Assembly: GCA_002403305.1 (NCBI GenBank)
Contig: DHHM01000014.1
Location: 92,155-156,154, forward strand
Direction: 5' to 3'
Source of the DNA: Bacteroidales bacterium UBA4772
GTDB lineage: Bacteria; Bacteroidota; Bacteroidia; Bacteroidales; VadinHA17
DNA: 64,000 nt
In this document: one piece after another, positions 25,219 through 34,197 of the stretch
Layout: every line of letters begins with the position of its first letter
How positions within the stretch are numbered: position 1 is the first letter of the stretch
Notes under the pieces: generated by a model
Told to the model about the DNA's origin: nothing
Databases searched by the model: none
The model's input: the letters and a program-made list of their open reading frames with translations, nothing else
Program-made: the position numbers and the translations under genes

Positions 25219-26130
25219 ATGGCGGCTGTTGAGGCACTGAATATTACCCACAGGTACGGCAGGGTAACCGCCCTCGACGATATCTCCTTCAACGTCAATG
25301 AGGGCGAGTTGTTCGGCTTCATCGGTCCTGATGGCGCCGGCAAGACCACCCTCTTCCGCATAGCCGCCACCCTCATCATACCCGCAGGCGGCCGGATGAC
25401 GCTCTTCGGCCTCAACACCGTCAGTCGCTACAGGGAGCTGCGCAATCACATAGGATACATGCCCGGCCGCTTCAGCCTCTATCAGGATCTCACCGTGGAG
25501 GAGAACCTTAACTTCTATGCCACCATCTTCGGTACAACAATAAAAGAAAACTATCATCTGATTGAGCTGATATACAAACAGATAGAGCCTTTCAGGAAGA
25601 GACAGGCCGGGCGCCTCTCAGGTGGCATGAAGCAGAAGCTTGCCCTCTCATGCGCGCTGATCCACAAGCCCGGGATACTCATCCTCGATGAGCCCACAAC
25701 AGGTGTCGACGCCGTCTCACGCACTGAGTTCTGGGAGATGCTTGCAAACCTGAAGAGTGAGGGGATCACTATCATCGTATCCACGCCCTACATGGACGAA
25801 GCCCTGCGCTGCGACCGCATCGCGCTGATACAGAAAGGAAAGCTACTGGCCATCGACACACCCTTCAACATCCGCAGCTCTTACGCCAGGAAGCTGTATG
25901 CCGTCAGCCATCCCGACAGGTACAGGCTCCTCATCGCATTGCGCTCACTGCCACAGGTGATCACTTCTGAGCCTTTCGGCGACTCGGTGCATGTCGTGCT
26001 CAGGGATGACGTCCTCCCCCCGGAGGTGAAAAAAGCACTTGAAGAGACAGGCTTACATGGTGTTTCAATAGCCGGGACCATGCCGGGCATAGAGGACGTA
26101 TTCCTTGAACTTATGCAAAAGGAACAGTGA
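25219..26130 (+). CDS. ABC transporter ATPase, YbhF N-half-like, missing H-loop His
   Basis: 303 residues. Walker A GPDGAGKTT, signature RLSGGMKQKLALS, Walker B LILDEPTTGVD. The switch region reads IIVSTPYMDEALRCD: Pro stands where the H-loop histidine normally is, so this subunit alone should hydrolyse poorly. In E. coli YbhF two ATPase halves are fused; this is the N-terminal half as a separate protein. A C-terminal about 70-residue extension is typical of this half. Followed by the second ATPase, whose start overlaps by one base. Confidence 0.92.
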   Translation: MAAVEALNITHRYGRVTALDDISFNVNEGELFGFIGPDGAGKTTLFRIAATLIIPAGGRMTLFGLNTVSRYRELRNHIGYMPGRFSLYQDLTVEENLNFYATIFGTTIKENYHLIELIYKQIEPFRKRQAGRLSGGMKQKLALSCALIHKPGILILDEPTTGVDAVSRTEFWEMLANLKSEGITIIVSTPYMDEALRCDRIALIQKGKLLAIDTPFNIRSSYARKLYAVSHPDRYRLLIALRSLPQVITSEPFGDSVHVVLRDDVLPPEVKKALEETGLHGVSIAGTMPGIEDVFLELMQKEQ

Positions 26131-26870
26131 TGGATAGGGAAATGGCTATCGAGGTCAGGGACCTGGTTAAGAGGTTCGGGTCGTTCACGGCAAATGACCG
26201 TCTGACCTTTGACGTCTATAAAGGTGAAATATTCGGCTTCCTGGGCGCCAATGGCGCGGGTAAGACCACCGCAATGAGGATCCTGTGCGGGCTCTCACGC
26301 CCCACCTCCGGCAGGGTGACCGTGGCAGGCATCGATTCAGGCAACCCTGAGGCGATTAAGAGGCGGATCGGGTATATGTCGCAGCGCTTCTCCCTCTATG
26401 AGGATCTGACAGTCAATGAGAACCTCGAACTCTACGGAGGCATCTACGGCATGACAATGAAGGAGATACGTCAGCGCAGGGAGGAACTGCTGCAGAGGCT
26501 GAGCTTCACAGGTTACTGTGAAACGCTCATTCAGGCCCTGCCACTTGGACTGAGACAGAAGCTCGCCTTCGCTGTAGCTGTCTTCCACGAACCTGAGATA
26601 GTCTTTCTTGATGAGCCTACCAGTGGGGTCGACCCCGTCACACGCCGCCAGTTCTGGGAGATGATATACGAAACAGCCTCGCGCGGCATGACTGTTTTTG
26701 TGACGACACACTACATGGACGAGGCCGAATACTGTGACCGCATCACCATCATGAGCGAAGGCAGGATAGTCGCACTCGATTCCCCCTCCGCCCTTCGTGA
26801 ACAGCACGGAACTGCCTCGGTGGAAGAGCTGTTCGTGAAGATTGCCAGACCTAAAAATACCAACTCATGA
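26130..26870 (+). CDS. ABC transporter ATPase, YbhF C-half-like, with LPLG signature
   Basis: 246 residues from the ATG at 26130 (TGATG overlap with the previous stop; a GTG at 26127 is also in frame). Walker A GANGAGKTT, Walker B VFLDEPTSGVDP, intact H-loop (FVTTHYMDEAEYCD). The signature is ALPLGLRQKLAFA in place of LSGG, as in YbhF C-terminal halves. With the first ATPase it should form a heterodimer having one canonical and one degenerate ATP site. Overlaps the first permease by ATGA. Confidence 0.92.
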   Translation: MDREMAIEVRDLVKRFGSFTANDRLTFDVYKGEIFGFLGANGAGKTTAMRILCGLSRPTSGRVTVAGIDSGNPEAIKRRIGYMSQRFSLYEDLTVNENLELYGGIYGMTMKEIRQRREELLQRLSFTGYCETLIQALPLGLRQKLAFAVAVFHEPEIVFLDEPTSGVDPVTRRQFWEMIYETASRGMTVFVTTHYMDEAEYCDRITIMSEGRIVALDSPSALREQHGTASVEELFVKIARPKNTNS

Positions 26871-27988
26871 AAAGGTTCATGGCATTTGTACGCAAGGAGT
26901 TTCTCCACATCTTCCGCGATGTGCGGACGCTGATCATACTGTTCGGGATACCGGCAACGCAGATACTCATCTTCGGGTACGCCGTGAGAACCGATCTGAA
27001 AAATGCCTCCATTGCCGTGCTTGACAACGCCCATGATGATGTGTCCAATGATCTGATCCTCAAACTGGAAGCTTCAGATTTCTTCACCATTAGCAACCGG
27101 CTGAATTCCTATGATGATATTGATGCAACCTTTAAAAAAGGAAAAATAAAGGCGGTGGTCATCTTCCCCGAAGACCTGGCAGCGCTGCTGACCCGCGATG
27201 GCCATGCTACCGTCAGTATCATCGCCGATGCCTCGGAGCCGAATACCGCCAGCCTGGTTACCGGGTATACTTCGGGTATACTGAACGACTATTCCGCCGC
27301 CCTGACAAAACATATCACCACAGGCCTCCCGGTAATATCACCGGAAGTAAGAATGTATTTCAATCCCAACCTCGAGAGCCACTTTATGTTCGTGCCCGGT
27401 GTCATAACACTGATACTCATAATGGTGTCGGCACTGATGACATCCGTGGCGATAGTCCGCGAAAAGGAGTCCGGCACCATGGAGGTGCTGCTGGTCTCAC
27501 CGCTGAAACCGTGGCAGATCATTGTGGGTAAGGTGGCACCCTATTTCTTTCTGTCACTGGTAAACATAATTGTAATCCTTCTGATGGCCTGGTTCGTCTT
27601 TAAGCTGCCCGTCAGGGGAAGCATCGCGCTGCTTATTGCCGAGTGCATGCTCTATATCCTGATGGGATTGTCTTTCGGGATACTTATCTCCACCATAGTG
27701 GACAAGATGGAGAATGCCATCATCATAACGTTTATGGTACTTCTGTTGCCCGGACTGCTGCTGTCGGGATTTATCTTCCCTATTGAGAACATGCCGAAGG
27801 TTTATGACTATCTCAGCGCTATCCTGCCTCCCAGGTGGTTTATCGAGATCATCCGACCGATAATGATTAAAGGGGCCGGTTTTGTCTATGTGTGGAAAGA
27901 GACGCTGATACTGGCAGGAATGACTCTTTTCCTGATTGTGCTCAGCGCCAGGAAGTTCAAGGTAAGGCTGGAGGAAAGCTCAGGATGA
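26867..27988 (+). CDS. ABC-2 type permease (YbhS/YbhR-like), first
   Basis: 373 residues. One N-terminal span (LIILFGIPATQILIFGYAV), a large periplasmic domain of about 130 residues, then five hydrophobic spans with the ABC-2 pattern REKESGTMEVLLVSPLKPWQ and GLLLSGFIFPIENMP. Forms the inner-membrane channel with the second permease. Starts within the last codons of the ATPase (ATGA). A 78-base gap with a tiny leader-like frame separates it from the second permease. Confidence 0.92.
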   Translation: MKRFMAFVRKEFLHIFRDVRTLIILFGIPATQILIFGYAVRTDLKNASIAVLDNAHDDVSNDLILKLEASDFFTISNRLNSYDDIDATFKKGKIKAVVIFPEDLAALLTRDGHATVSIIADASEPNTASLVTGYTSGILNDYSAALTKHITTGLPVISPEVRMYFNPNLESHFMFVPGVITLILIMVSALMTSVAIVREKESGTMEVLLVSPLKPWQIIVGKVAPYFFLSLVNIIVILLMAWFVFKLPVRGSIALLIAECMLYILMGLSFGILISTIVDKMENAIIITFMVLLLPGLLLSGFIFPIENMPKVYDYLSAILPPRWFIEIIRPIMIKGAGFVYVWKETLILAGMTLFLIVLSARKFKVRLEESSG

Positions 27989-28025
27989 AAAGCTTGCACC
28001 CGGACATAAACGAGGAGGAGGCAAT

Positions 28026-28070
28026 ATGACAGAAGTGCCTGTACCGATAAGAAGGCAGATCGCATTATGA
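28026..28070 (+). CDS. Possible 14-codon coupling minigene before the second permease
   Basis: ATG at 28026 opens MTEVPVPIRRQIAL and stops at TGA 28068-28070, overlapping the second permease start (ATG 28067) by ATGA. A strong purine run gaggaggagg (28012-28021) sits 4-7 bases upstream, which is unusual here since most genes lack a clear Shine-Dalgarno site. It could deliver ribosomes to the permease start. No homologue can be judged at this length. Confidence 0.4.
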   Translation: MTEVPVPIRRQIAL

Positions 28071-29179
28071 AGAGGCTGCTGTTCCTTCTGAAGAAGGAGT
28101 TCCGACAGATAATCCGGAATCCGTTCATGCTCAGGGCCATTATTGGAGTCCCGCTGCTGCAGATGCTCATCCTTGTACCTGCCGTCACCTTCGAGATAAA
28201 GCGTCTCGACCTGGCCGTGGCAGACAATGATCGCTCTCCAGACTCACGCGAACTCATCTCGAAGCTCACCGGATCCTTATTCTTCCGTTCAGCTGCCGCT
28301 CCCCTGAACATGGCCGATGCAGAGGCAATGCTCTTCTCCGGTGATGCCGACATGGTGCTGGTCATTCCTGACGACTTTTCCGAGGGGCTGGCAGGTATCA
28401 CAACACCACGTCTGCAGGTGCTTGTCGATGCTGTCAACGCCACCCAGGCTATGCTTGGCTGGAGCTATCTGACTTCCATAGTGCGCGATTACAACAGGGA
28501 GGTAATCATGGCCCGCGGGGCGGCAACGTCAGCAATTCCGGGAATCAGCACCTCCCCGCGCTACTGGTATAATCCAACGCTTAATTACAAATATTTCATG
28601 CTCCCCGGCATTCTGGTGATCCTGATCATCGCCATCGGCCTGATGCTGGCGGGACTCAACCTGGTTAAGGAGCTGGAGACCGGCACCCTTGAGCAGATAA
28701 ATGTAACCCCGGTCAGGAGATGGGAGCTGATAGTCTCAAAAGTGATCCCCTTCTTTATTTTCGGACTGCTTGACCTTGCCCTGGGACTGGGGGTGGGATG
28801 GATTGCGTTCAACATACCCTTTGAGGGAAGCCTCCTGCTCTTCTTCGGCTGCTCAGCCATCTTCCTGCTGGCCGTGCTCGGGCTGGCACTGTTCCTCTCT
28901 ACGCTGGCCTCAAACAGACAGCAGTACCTCTTCGTGGCATTCTTCTTCACCATGGTGTTCATTCTCATGAGTGGCATCTTCACACCCACAGAGAGCATGC
29001 CCGGATGGGCACAGCAATTCAACTGGGTGAACCCGGTGGCTTACCTCATGCGCATCAACCGCATGGTGATGCTGAAAGGTGCAGGGTTCCACGATATCGC
29101 CCGTGATGTGGGAATGCTGACCGTGCTGGCCATTGCCTTTATCACCCTTGCTATAAGAGCATATCGGAAGAGAGCCTGA
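28067..29179 (+). CDS. ABC-2 type permease (YbhS/YbhR-like), second
   Basis: 370 residues with the same plan as the first permease: N-terminal span (AIIGVPLLQMLILVPAV), periplasmic domain, then five spans including VKELETGTLEQINVTPVRRW and FILMSGIFTPTESMPGW. Last gene of the tetR-tolC-hlyD-ABC-ABC operon. The whole set most resembles the YbhGFSR multidrug/cation exporter; the substrate cannot be read from sequence. Confidence 0.92.
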   Translation: MKRLLFLLKKEFRQIIRNPFMLRAIIGVPLLQMLILVPAVTFEIKRLDLAVADNDRSPDSRELISKLTGSLFFRSAAAPLNMADAEAMLFSGDADMVLVIPDDFSEGLAGITTPRLQVLVDAVNATQAMLGWSYLTSIVRDYNREVIMARGAATSAIPGISTSPRYWYNPTLNYKYFMLPGILVILIIAIGLMLAGLNLVKELETGTLEQINVTPVRRWELIVSKVIPFFIFGLLDLALGLGVGWIAFNIPFEGSLLLFFGCSAIFLLAVLGLALFLSTLASNRQQYLFVAFFFTMVFILMSGIFTPTESMPGWAQQFNWVNPVAYLMRINRMVMLKGAGFHDIARDVGMLTVLAIAFITLAIRAYRKRA

Positions 29180-29243
29180 GCTCTCCAGGGCACCTTATGC
29201 AGTTGTGCTAAATCATATCGGGGAACACCGAGGCATCTGTGCA

Positions 29244-30092
29244 TTATAATCCTCTGACTCTTGCCGTCACGGGCCAGTGGTCGGAGATGAACACACCCTC
29301 TTCGATCACACGGTGCGTTTCATGTGACAAAGCCTTCATACCGCTGCGTATGAAGATGTAATCTATCCGGCCCTCGCCCGGTGCATCTTTCCACCCGTTG
29401 AATGTATAGTTTTCGCCGACGGGAGGCGTCTCTGACAATGTATAACTGTCCACGGCATATCCCTCTTCAGTCATCCTCTCAATGGCAAGACTCTCAGGCC
29501 TCGCGTTAAAATCACCTGTAATGATGAAATCACTGTCGCCTGCCAGTTCCCTCAGCCTGCCGAGGAGTACCCCCGAGCTCATCACTCTCGCCAAGTCGCT
29601 TATATGGTCGAAATGGGTGTTCATAAACAAGAGCGTATCCCTGACAGTGCGGTCATAGAGCCGTACCCATGTGGCTACGCGTGTCAGCGCCGCCCCCCAG
29701 CCTATCGATCCCGGTACATCAGGGGTGGAGGAGAGCCAGAAAGTACCTTTGTCAAGAATGTCAAACCTGCCCAGGCGGAAGAAGACGGGGCATGCCTCCC
29801 CCGCACGGAGACCATCATCACGTCCTGCAACCACTGACCCGTATCCTATCAATGCTGAATCGAGATACTCATACTGATGCCACAGAACCTCCTGCATGCC
29901 AAGCAGATCAGGAATCTGATCATTGACAAACCCGGCAACCATGGCCGCCCGGTTAGGCCATGCGTTAGGTCCGTCATGAGGCGTGTCAAGTCGAATGTTG
30001 AAGGTCATTACGTCGATGGACGGCTCATCACCCGGGGCACACGAAAAGCAAAGAACTGCGAGAAGGAAAGCGGGGATAAGTGATCTAAGCAT
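29244..30092 (-). CDS. Secreted endonuclease/exonuclease/phosphatase-fold lipoprotein
   Basis: 282 residues from ATG 30092; an upstream in-frame extension would cross the divergent gene and lacks coding character. Signal peptide with lipobox (AVLCFSCAP). Motifs of the EEP fold are complete: VMTFNIRLDTP, GMQEV, MNTHFDHIS, IITGDFNARP and ISDHWPVTA. Such extracytoplasmic proteins in Bacteroidota are usually annotated as EEP hydrolases and may act on phosphodiesters, nucleic acid or sphingolipid. The gene is divergent from the homocysteine cluster, with 51 bases between the start codons. Confidence 0.9.
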   Translation of the reverse strand: MLRSLIPAFLLAVLCFSCAPGDEPSIDVMTFNIRLDTPHDGPNAWPNRAAMVAGFVNDQIPDLLGMQEVLWHQYEYLDSALIGYGSVVAGRDDGLRAGEACPVFFRLGRFDILDKGTFWLSSTPDVPGSIGWGAALTRVATWVRLYDRTVRDTLLFMNTHFDHISDLARVMSSGVLLGRLRELAGDSDFIITGDFNARPESLAIERMTEEGYAVDSYTLSETPPVGENYTFNGWKDAPGEGRIDYIFIRSGMKALSHETHRVIEEGVFISDHWPVTARVRGL

Positions 30093-30143
30093 ATCTTTGA
30101 AGTTTATTTGTGCAACGGTTAAAGTTACCTGAAAAAATTGATT

Positions 30144-31295
30144 ATGGCGAAGAAAAGGACGATTGAGGAGATCAATGATAAGATCCGCAGCGGCAGGGCA
30201 GTGGTGCTCACGGCTGAGCAGGTCGCATCCATGGGCCGCGAATCGACCCCGGCGGAGATAGCGGAGAAGGTTGATGTTGTCACCACGGGCACCTTCGGAC
30301 CCATGTGCTCGTCGGGCATGTTCATCAACTTCGGTCACACCGATCCGCCCATGCGCATGGAGAGGGTCACCCTTAACAACGTACCGGTCTTTGCAGGCAT
30401 TGCTGCCGTTGATGCCTATATCGGTGCTACCGAGACGGCGCTGCCGTACGACCAGTACGGTGGGGCTCATATTATCGAGGAGCTGATAGCAGGCAGGGAG
30501 GTGCTTTTGCAGGCAACAGCCAAGGGCACCGACTGCTACCCCCGGACGGAGGTGAAGACACTCATCAGCAGGGATACCGTCAACGAGATGATAATGTTCA
30601 ACCCCCGCAACGCCTACCAGAACTACAACGTGGCGGTGAACAGCACGACCGCCATTAAATACACCTATATGGGAACGCTGTTGCCATCGTTCGGCAACGC
30701 CACCTTCTCAACTTCCGGGGAGCTCAGCCCGCTGCTCAACGACCCGGACATGCGCACCATAGGGATAGGCACACGCATCTTCTTCGGCGGTGCCACGGGA
30801 TATGTGGCATGGCACGGCACCCAGTTCAACACCGGCAAGCCGGTCAACAAACACGGCATCCCGTTAGGCAATGCTGCCACGCTGGCCCTCATCGGCGACG
30901 CACGTATGATGAGCACCCGCTTCATCAGGGCTGCTTACTTTGAGAAATACGGCGTATCAATATTCGTTGGCGTCGGGATACCCATTCCGGTGCTCGACGA
31001 GGATATGGCCAGGAGGGTTATGATACGCAACAGCCAGATAGAGACCAACATCATCGATTACGGCTCTCCTGGTCACGATGTGCTGGGGCGCGCCGACTAC
31101 GCCTCGCTCTTTGGCGGGGAGATAACCCTCAACGGCAAGAAGATACGCACAGCTCCGCTCTCAAGCGTCAAGGTGGCACGCGAGATAGCCGATACCCTCA
31201 GGGAGGAGATAACCGCCGGCCGCTTCCTGATCACGGAGCCCGCCGAACAGTTTCAGAAGACCTCCGGGCTGAACAGCCTGGATATAAGACTTTAA
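30144..31295 (+). CDS. Homocysteine biosynthesis protein, COG1900/DUF39 family
   Basis: 383 residues from ATG 30144 (a TTG two codons before is in frame but unneeded). Matches the HcyBio (DUF39) family, with TTGTFGPMCSSGMFINFGHTD, ATAKGTDCYPRTEVKT and GYVAWHGTQFN. In Methanosarcina, COG1900, a NIL-ferredoxin protein and a COG2122 protein are genetically linked to making homocysteine from aspartate semialdehyde and sulfide. All three are here, in that order, on one strand. Conserved cysteines (in MCSSG and TDCYP) are candidates for sulfur transfer. Cytoplasmic. Confidence 0.88.
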   Translation: MAKKRTIEEINDKIRSGRAVVLTAEQVASMGRESTPAEIAEKVDVVTTGTFGPMCSSGMFINFGHTDPPMRMERVTLNNVPVFAGIAAVDAYIGATETALPYDQYGGAHIIEELIAGREVLLQATAKGTDCYPRTEVKTLISRDTVNEMIMFNPRNAYQNYNVAVNSTTAIKYTYMGTLLPSFGNATFSTSGELSPLLNDPDMRTIGIGTRIFFGGATGYVAWHGTQFNTGKPVNKHGIPLGNAATLALIGDARMMSTRFIRAAYFEKYGVSIFVGVGIPIPVLDEDMARRVMIRNSQIETNIIDYGSPGHDVLGRADYASLFGGEITLNGKKIRTAPLSSVKVAREIADTLREEITAGRFLITEPAEQFQKTSGLNSLDIRL

Positions 31296-31313
31296 TTTCA
31301 AAATTGACAGTGT

Positions 31314-31724
31314 ATGAAAAGCAGGAGATTTGTGCTGACCTTCCCGCCTGAAGCGACGGGTGAGCCGATAACATATAACCTCATCAGGAAGTACGACATA
31401 ATGGTGAACATCGTCAAGGCCGATGTCTCCCCCGGTAAGATAGGCCACCTGGTGATGGAGATGACTGCACCGGCAAAGGTGCTTAAGGAGGGAATGGCTT
31501 ACATGGAGCAACAGAATGTGGAGTGTGTGCCTATTGACCGCACCATTACCTACCTTGAGGATCTCTGCATCCACTGCGGCGCCTGCTCCGCCGTCTGCTT
31601 TGCCGGGGCGCTGACAATGAACAGGAAGACAGCCGAGCTGTCATTCGAGCCGGAAAAATGCGTTGTATGCGAGCTCTGTCTCACTGCCTGCCCACTAAAA
31701 CTCTTCTCCATCGATCTTGGCTAA
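31314..31724 (+). CDS. NIL-domain 4Fe-4S ferredoxin of the homocysteine set
   Basis: 136 residues. N-terminal NIL domain (about 3-77) and a C-terminal double-cluster ferredoxin: Cys85-x2-Cys88-x2-Cys91-x3-Cys95 (CIHCGACSAVC) and Cys116-x2-Cys119-x2-Cys122-x3-Cys126 (CVVCELCLTAC). It should feed electrons or sulfur to the COG1900 protein. 18 bases after that gene; its last codons overlap the TTG start of the COG2122 gene by 8 bases. Confidence 0.9.
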   Translation: MKSRRFVLTFPPEATGEPITYNLIRKYDIMVNIVKADVSPGKIGHLVMEMTAPAKVLKEGMAYMEQQNVECVPIDRTITYLEDLCIHCGACSAVCFAGALTMNRKTAELSFEPEKCVVCELCLTACPLKLFSIDLG

Positions 31725-32475
31725 GAGTCCCGCATACCAGCCCCGCCTCTACCGTCAGACCATGGGCAACAGCCGCTGGACGAGCTTCAGGGTCTCATGG
31801 CGTGAGACCGACCTCTGGGTGGCAATCGATAAACAGCATTACCGCCGGGAGGCTGAGCAGTTTACCATGGACCGTATCCTCCACTACCGGGAGATACTGG
31901 ATTCACATATCATCCAGTACCCCGGGTTCCGTGATTCGTTAACACCTGTGGTGGCGCCCGGTGGTGTTCATCTTCTCATCACCGCCATGAGCGACGCCGC
32001 CCTGGCGGCAGGCGCCGGACCCATGAGCGCCGTGGCCGGGGCTGTGGCGGAGTTTATCTGTCGCGACCTGCTCAGGGAATATGAGGCTGACGAGGTGATC
32101 ATTGAGAACGGGGGCGACATCTTCATGAAGCTGACAGCCCCGGCATCGGTGGCTGTCTATGCCGGAAGCTCACCCCTGTCGAAGAAGATTGCACTCCAGG
32201 TGACGATGGAAGATACACCACTGGCACTCTGCTGCTCATCGGGCACGGTGGGTCATTCGCTCAGCTTCGGAATGGCTGACGCCTGCATGATAGCATGCCG
32301 TAACGGGGCACTGGCCGACGCTTTTGCCACTGCCTGTTGCAACGAGGTTAAAAACGCGGATGATGTGCACCAGGTGACGGAGAAGGCGCTGGAGCAGCCG
32401 GAGATACTCTCGGCAGTGATCATCGCCGGAGAGAAGGTGGGCCTCGGAGGCAGCATCGAAATCAAAATTGTGTAG
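31717..32475 (+). CDS. COG2122/UPF0280 family protein (ApbE-like)
   Basis: 252 residues beginning with TTG 31717, inside the end of the ferredoxin gene; the next in-frame ATG (Met16) is a weaker alternative. Motifs typical of UPF0280: GAGPMSAVAGAVAEFI, VIIENGGDIFMKL, and CCSSGTVGHSLSFGMAD. The fold is related to flavin transferase ApbE. In methanogens a COG2122 member is needed together with COG1900 and NIL-ferredoxin for sulfide-dependent homocysteine formation, so it probably acts there too; its chemistry is not settled. Confidence 0.85.
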   Translation: MAKSPAYQPRLYRQTMGNSRWTSFRVSWRETDLWVAIDKQHYRREAEQFTMDRILHYREILDSHIIQYPGFRDSLTPVVAPGGVHLLITAMSDAALAAGAGPMSAVAGAVAEFICRDLLREYEADEVIIENGGDIFMKLTAPASVAVYAGSSPLSKKIALQVTMEDTPLALCCSSGTVGHSLSFGMADACMIACRNGALADAFATACCNEVKNADDVHQVTEKALEQPEILSAVIIAGEKVGLGGSIEIKIV

Positions 32476-32618
32476 TCACAAAACAGGGGGGTCTGAGATT
32501 AATAATTGTACAAAGCTCCCCTGACACATCCGGTCCCTGCATCATAGCCAATAAGAATGCAACCGGGGAAAAGTTCTTCCATTCTTCAGGAGTCGCCTCA
32601 GTAGCAACGGCGCCGGTG

Positions 32619-34187
32619 TCATATCTTCGGCGGGTAGCCGGTGACATCCCTGATCTGCTCATAGAGAGGCTGCAGGTGTTTGTACATCTTCGAGTAGACC
32701 CTGTCATACAGCTCGCCATAGATCTCCACATTCTTCGGGTCAGGCACGAACTCCTCACCCCTCCTGGTCATGGCAGCCGCTGCTGAGGTGAAATCACCGT
32801 AGTACTTCATCCCCACCGCCGCATTGACAGCCGCCCCCAGTGATGATGACTCATAGGTGTGGGGCCTGTAGCAGTTCATATTGAAGATATCGGCTGTAAT
32901 CTGCATCGCCTGCCGGCTCTGTGAGCCGCCTCCAGAGACAACGACCGAATGTACCGGCACTTTTGTCCGGCTGACGGTACGAAGGAGACCCTCCCTGAGA
33001 GAGTAGGTCAGCCCCTCGAGTATCGCCCTGTAAACATGTGCCCTGGTGTGCACGTCGCCGAACCCTATGATGGCCCCCTTGGCCTCCGTGCCGGGCACCT
33101 TCACCCCGGGCGACCAGTATGGCTGCAAGATGAGCCCCATGGATCCGGCAGGCACCTCGTCGACCATGGCATCAAAGAAGGTCTCAGGATGGCGTCCGGT
33201 CTGCTCAGCCATCTGTATCTCCTTCAGTCCGAACTCTTTCTTGAACCAGCTGATCATCCAGTAACCCCGGTATATCTGCACCTCGGTATTATAACAGTCA
33301 GGCACGGCGCTGGGGTACGAGGGAAAAAACGGTATCACCTCATGATACCTGCTGTGCGTCGTCTGTACCGTGGCCGTGGTGCCATAGCTGAGGCATGCCA
33401 CATCGGGAGTGATGACACCCGAACCCAGCACCTCACAGGCCTTGTCGGCAGCCGCGGCAATGAGAGGTAAACCCTCAGGGATACCCGACAGCTCTGAAGC
33501 CTCGCGACTGATATGGCCAAGCACCTCCGTGGGTTTGACAAGATCAGGCAGCTTATCCCTCTCAATAGGAAACATCTTGTAGTTCATGTGGCTCCTGTCA
33601 GTCCACTGCTGTTTCCTGTAATCAAAGGGCAGGTAGGCTACGGTGCACCCTACCGAATCGCGGTATTCTCCCGTCAGCAGCCAGGTAAGATAACCTGAGA
33701 GCAGTAGGAATTTACTGGTTTTCTCCCATACCTCCGGGCTGTTCTGCATGAGCCAGTTGCACTCGCCCTGCTTGACCGTATGCATCACCGCCTCTCTCAT
33801 GCCCACTATCCTGAGGGCTATCTGCGTCAGCCAGTCAGGGTATTTTCCTACAGCACACAGCCTCTGGTCAAGCCAGCTGATGGCCGGCCGCAACGATTTG
33901 CCCTCGCTGTCGAGATTGATGAGGGTGGAACGCTGGGTGGTAAGCGTGACAGCCTTGATCTGATCCTTGCTGAACTCCGTCTCCCGGAACAGTTGTTGCA
34001 GCGTCTCGAACATCCTGTCGCGGAAGTATTCGGGATGCTGCTCGGCCCACCCCGGAGCAGCGGAGAAGTAGGGTTCAATGACGGTTTTGCATATCTGCCT
34101 GACATTGCCCCCGAGGTCGATCAGCACAGCGCGCACAGATTGCGTGCCGAAGTCAATGGCCAGTATCAGCTCATCGGATGATTTCAT
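32619..34187 (-). CDS. FGGY-family carbohydrate/polyol kinase
   Basis: 522 residues. ATP site at the N-terminus (LAIDFGTQSVRAVLIDLGG), FGGY signature region near VVVSGGGSQSRQAMQITADI and ESSSLGAAVNAAVG. The substrate is not clear: it is longer and different from GlpK, but it is read in one direction with glycerol-3-phosphate dehydrogenase and an alkyl-DHAP-synthase-like flavoenzyme, so glycerol, dihydroxyacetone or a related polyol is likely. Ten bases after the flavoenzyme gene; third gene of the set. Downstream 143 bases hold no gene. Confidence 0.88.
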   Translation of the reverse strand: MKSSDELILAIDFGTQSVRAVLIDLGGNVRQICKTVIEPYFSAAPGWAEQHPEYFRDRMFETLQQLFRETEFSKDQIKAVTLTTQRSTLINLDSEGKSLRPAISWLDQRLCAVGKYPDWLTQIALRIVGMREAVMHTVKQGECNWLMQNSPEVWEKTSKFLLLSGYLTWLLTGEYRDSVGCTVAYLPFDYRKQQWTDRSHMNYKMFPIERDKLPDLVKPTEVLGHISREASELSGIPEGLPLIAAAADKACEVLGSGVITPDVACLSYGTTATVQTTHSRYHEVIPFFPSYPSAVPDCYNTEVQIYRGYWMISWFKKEFGLKEIQMAEQTGRHPETFFDAMVDEVPAGSMGLILQPYWSPGVKVPGTEAKGAIIGFGDVHTRAHVYRAILEGLTYSLREGLLRTVSRTKVPVHSVVVSGGGSQSRQAMQITADIFNMNCYRPHTYESSSLGAAVNAAVGMKYYGDFTSAAAAMTRRGEEFVPDPKNVEIYGELYDRVYSKMYKHLQPLYEQIRDVTGYPPKI

Positions 34188-34197
34188 AATCTCTCTG

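Noticed and set aside
29180..29243. Search for a terminator after the efflux operon
   Set aside because: No stem with a T-run found in the 64-base gap between the convergent stops.
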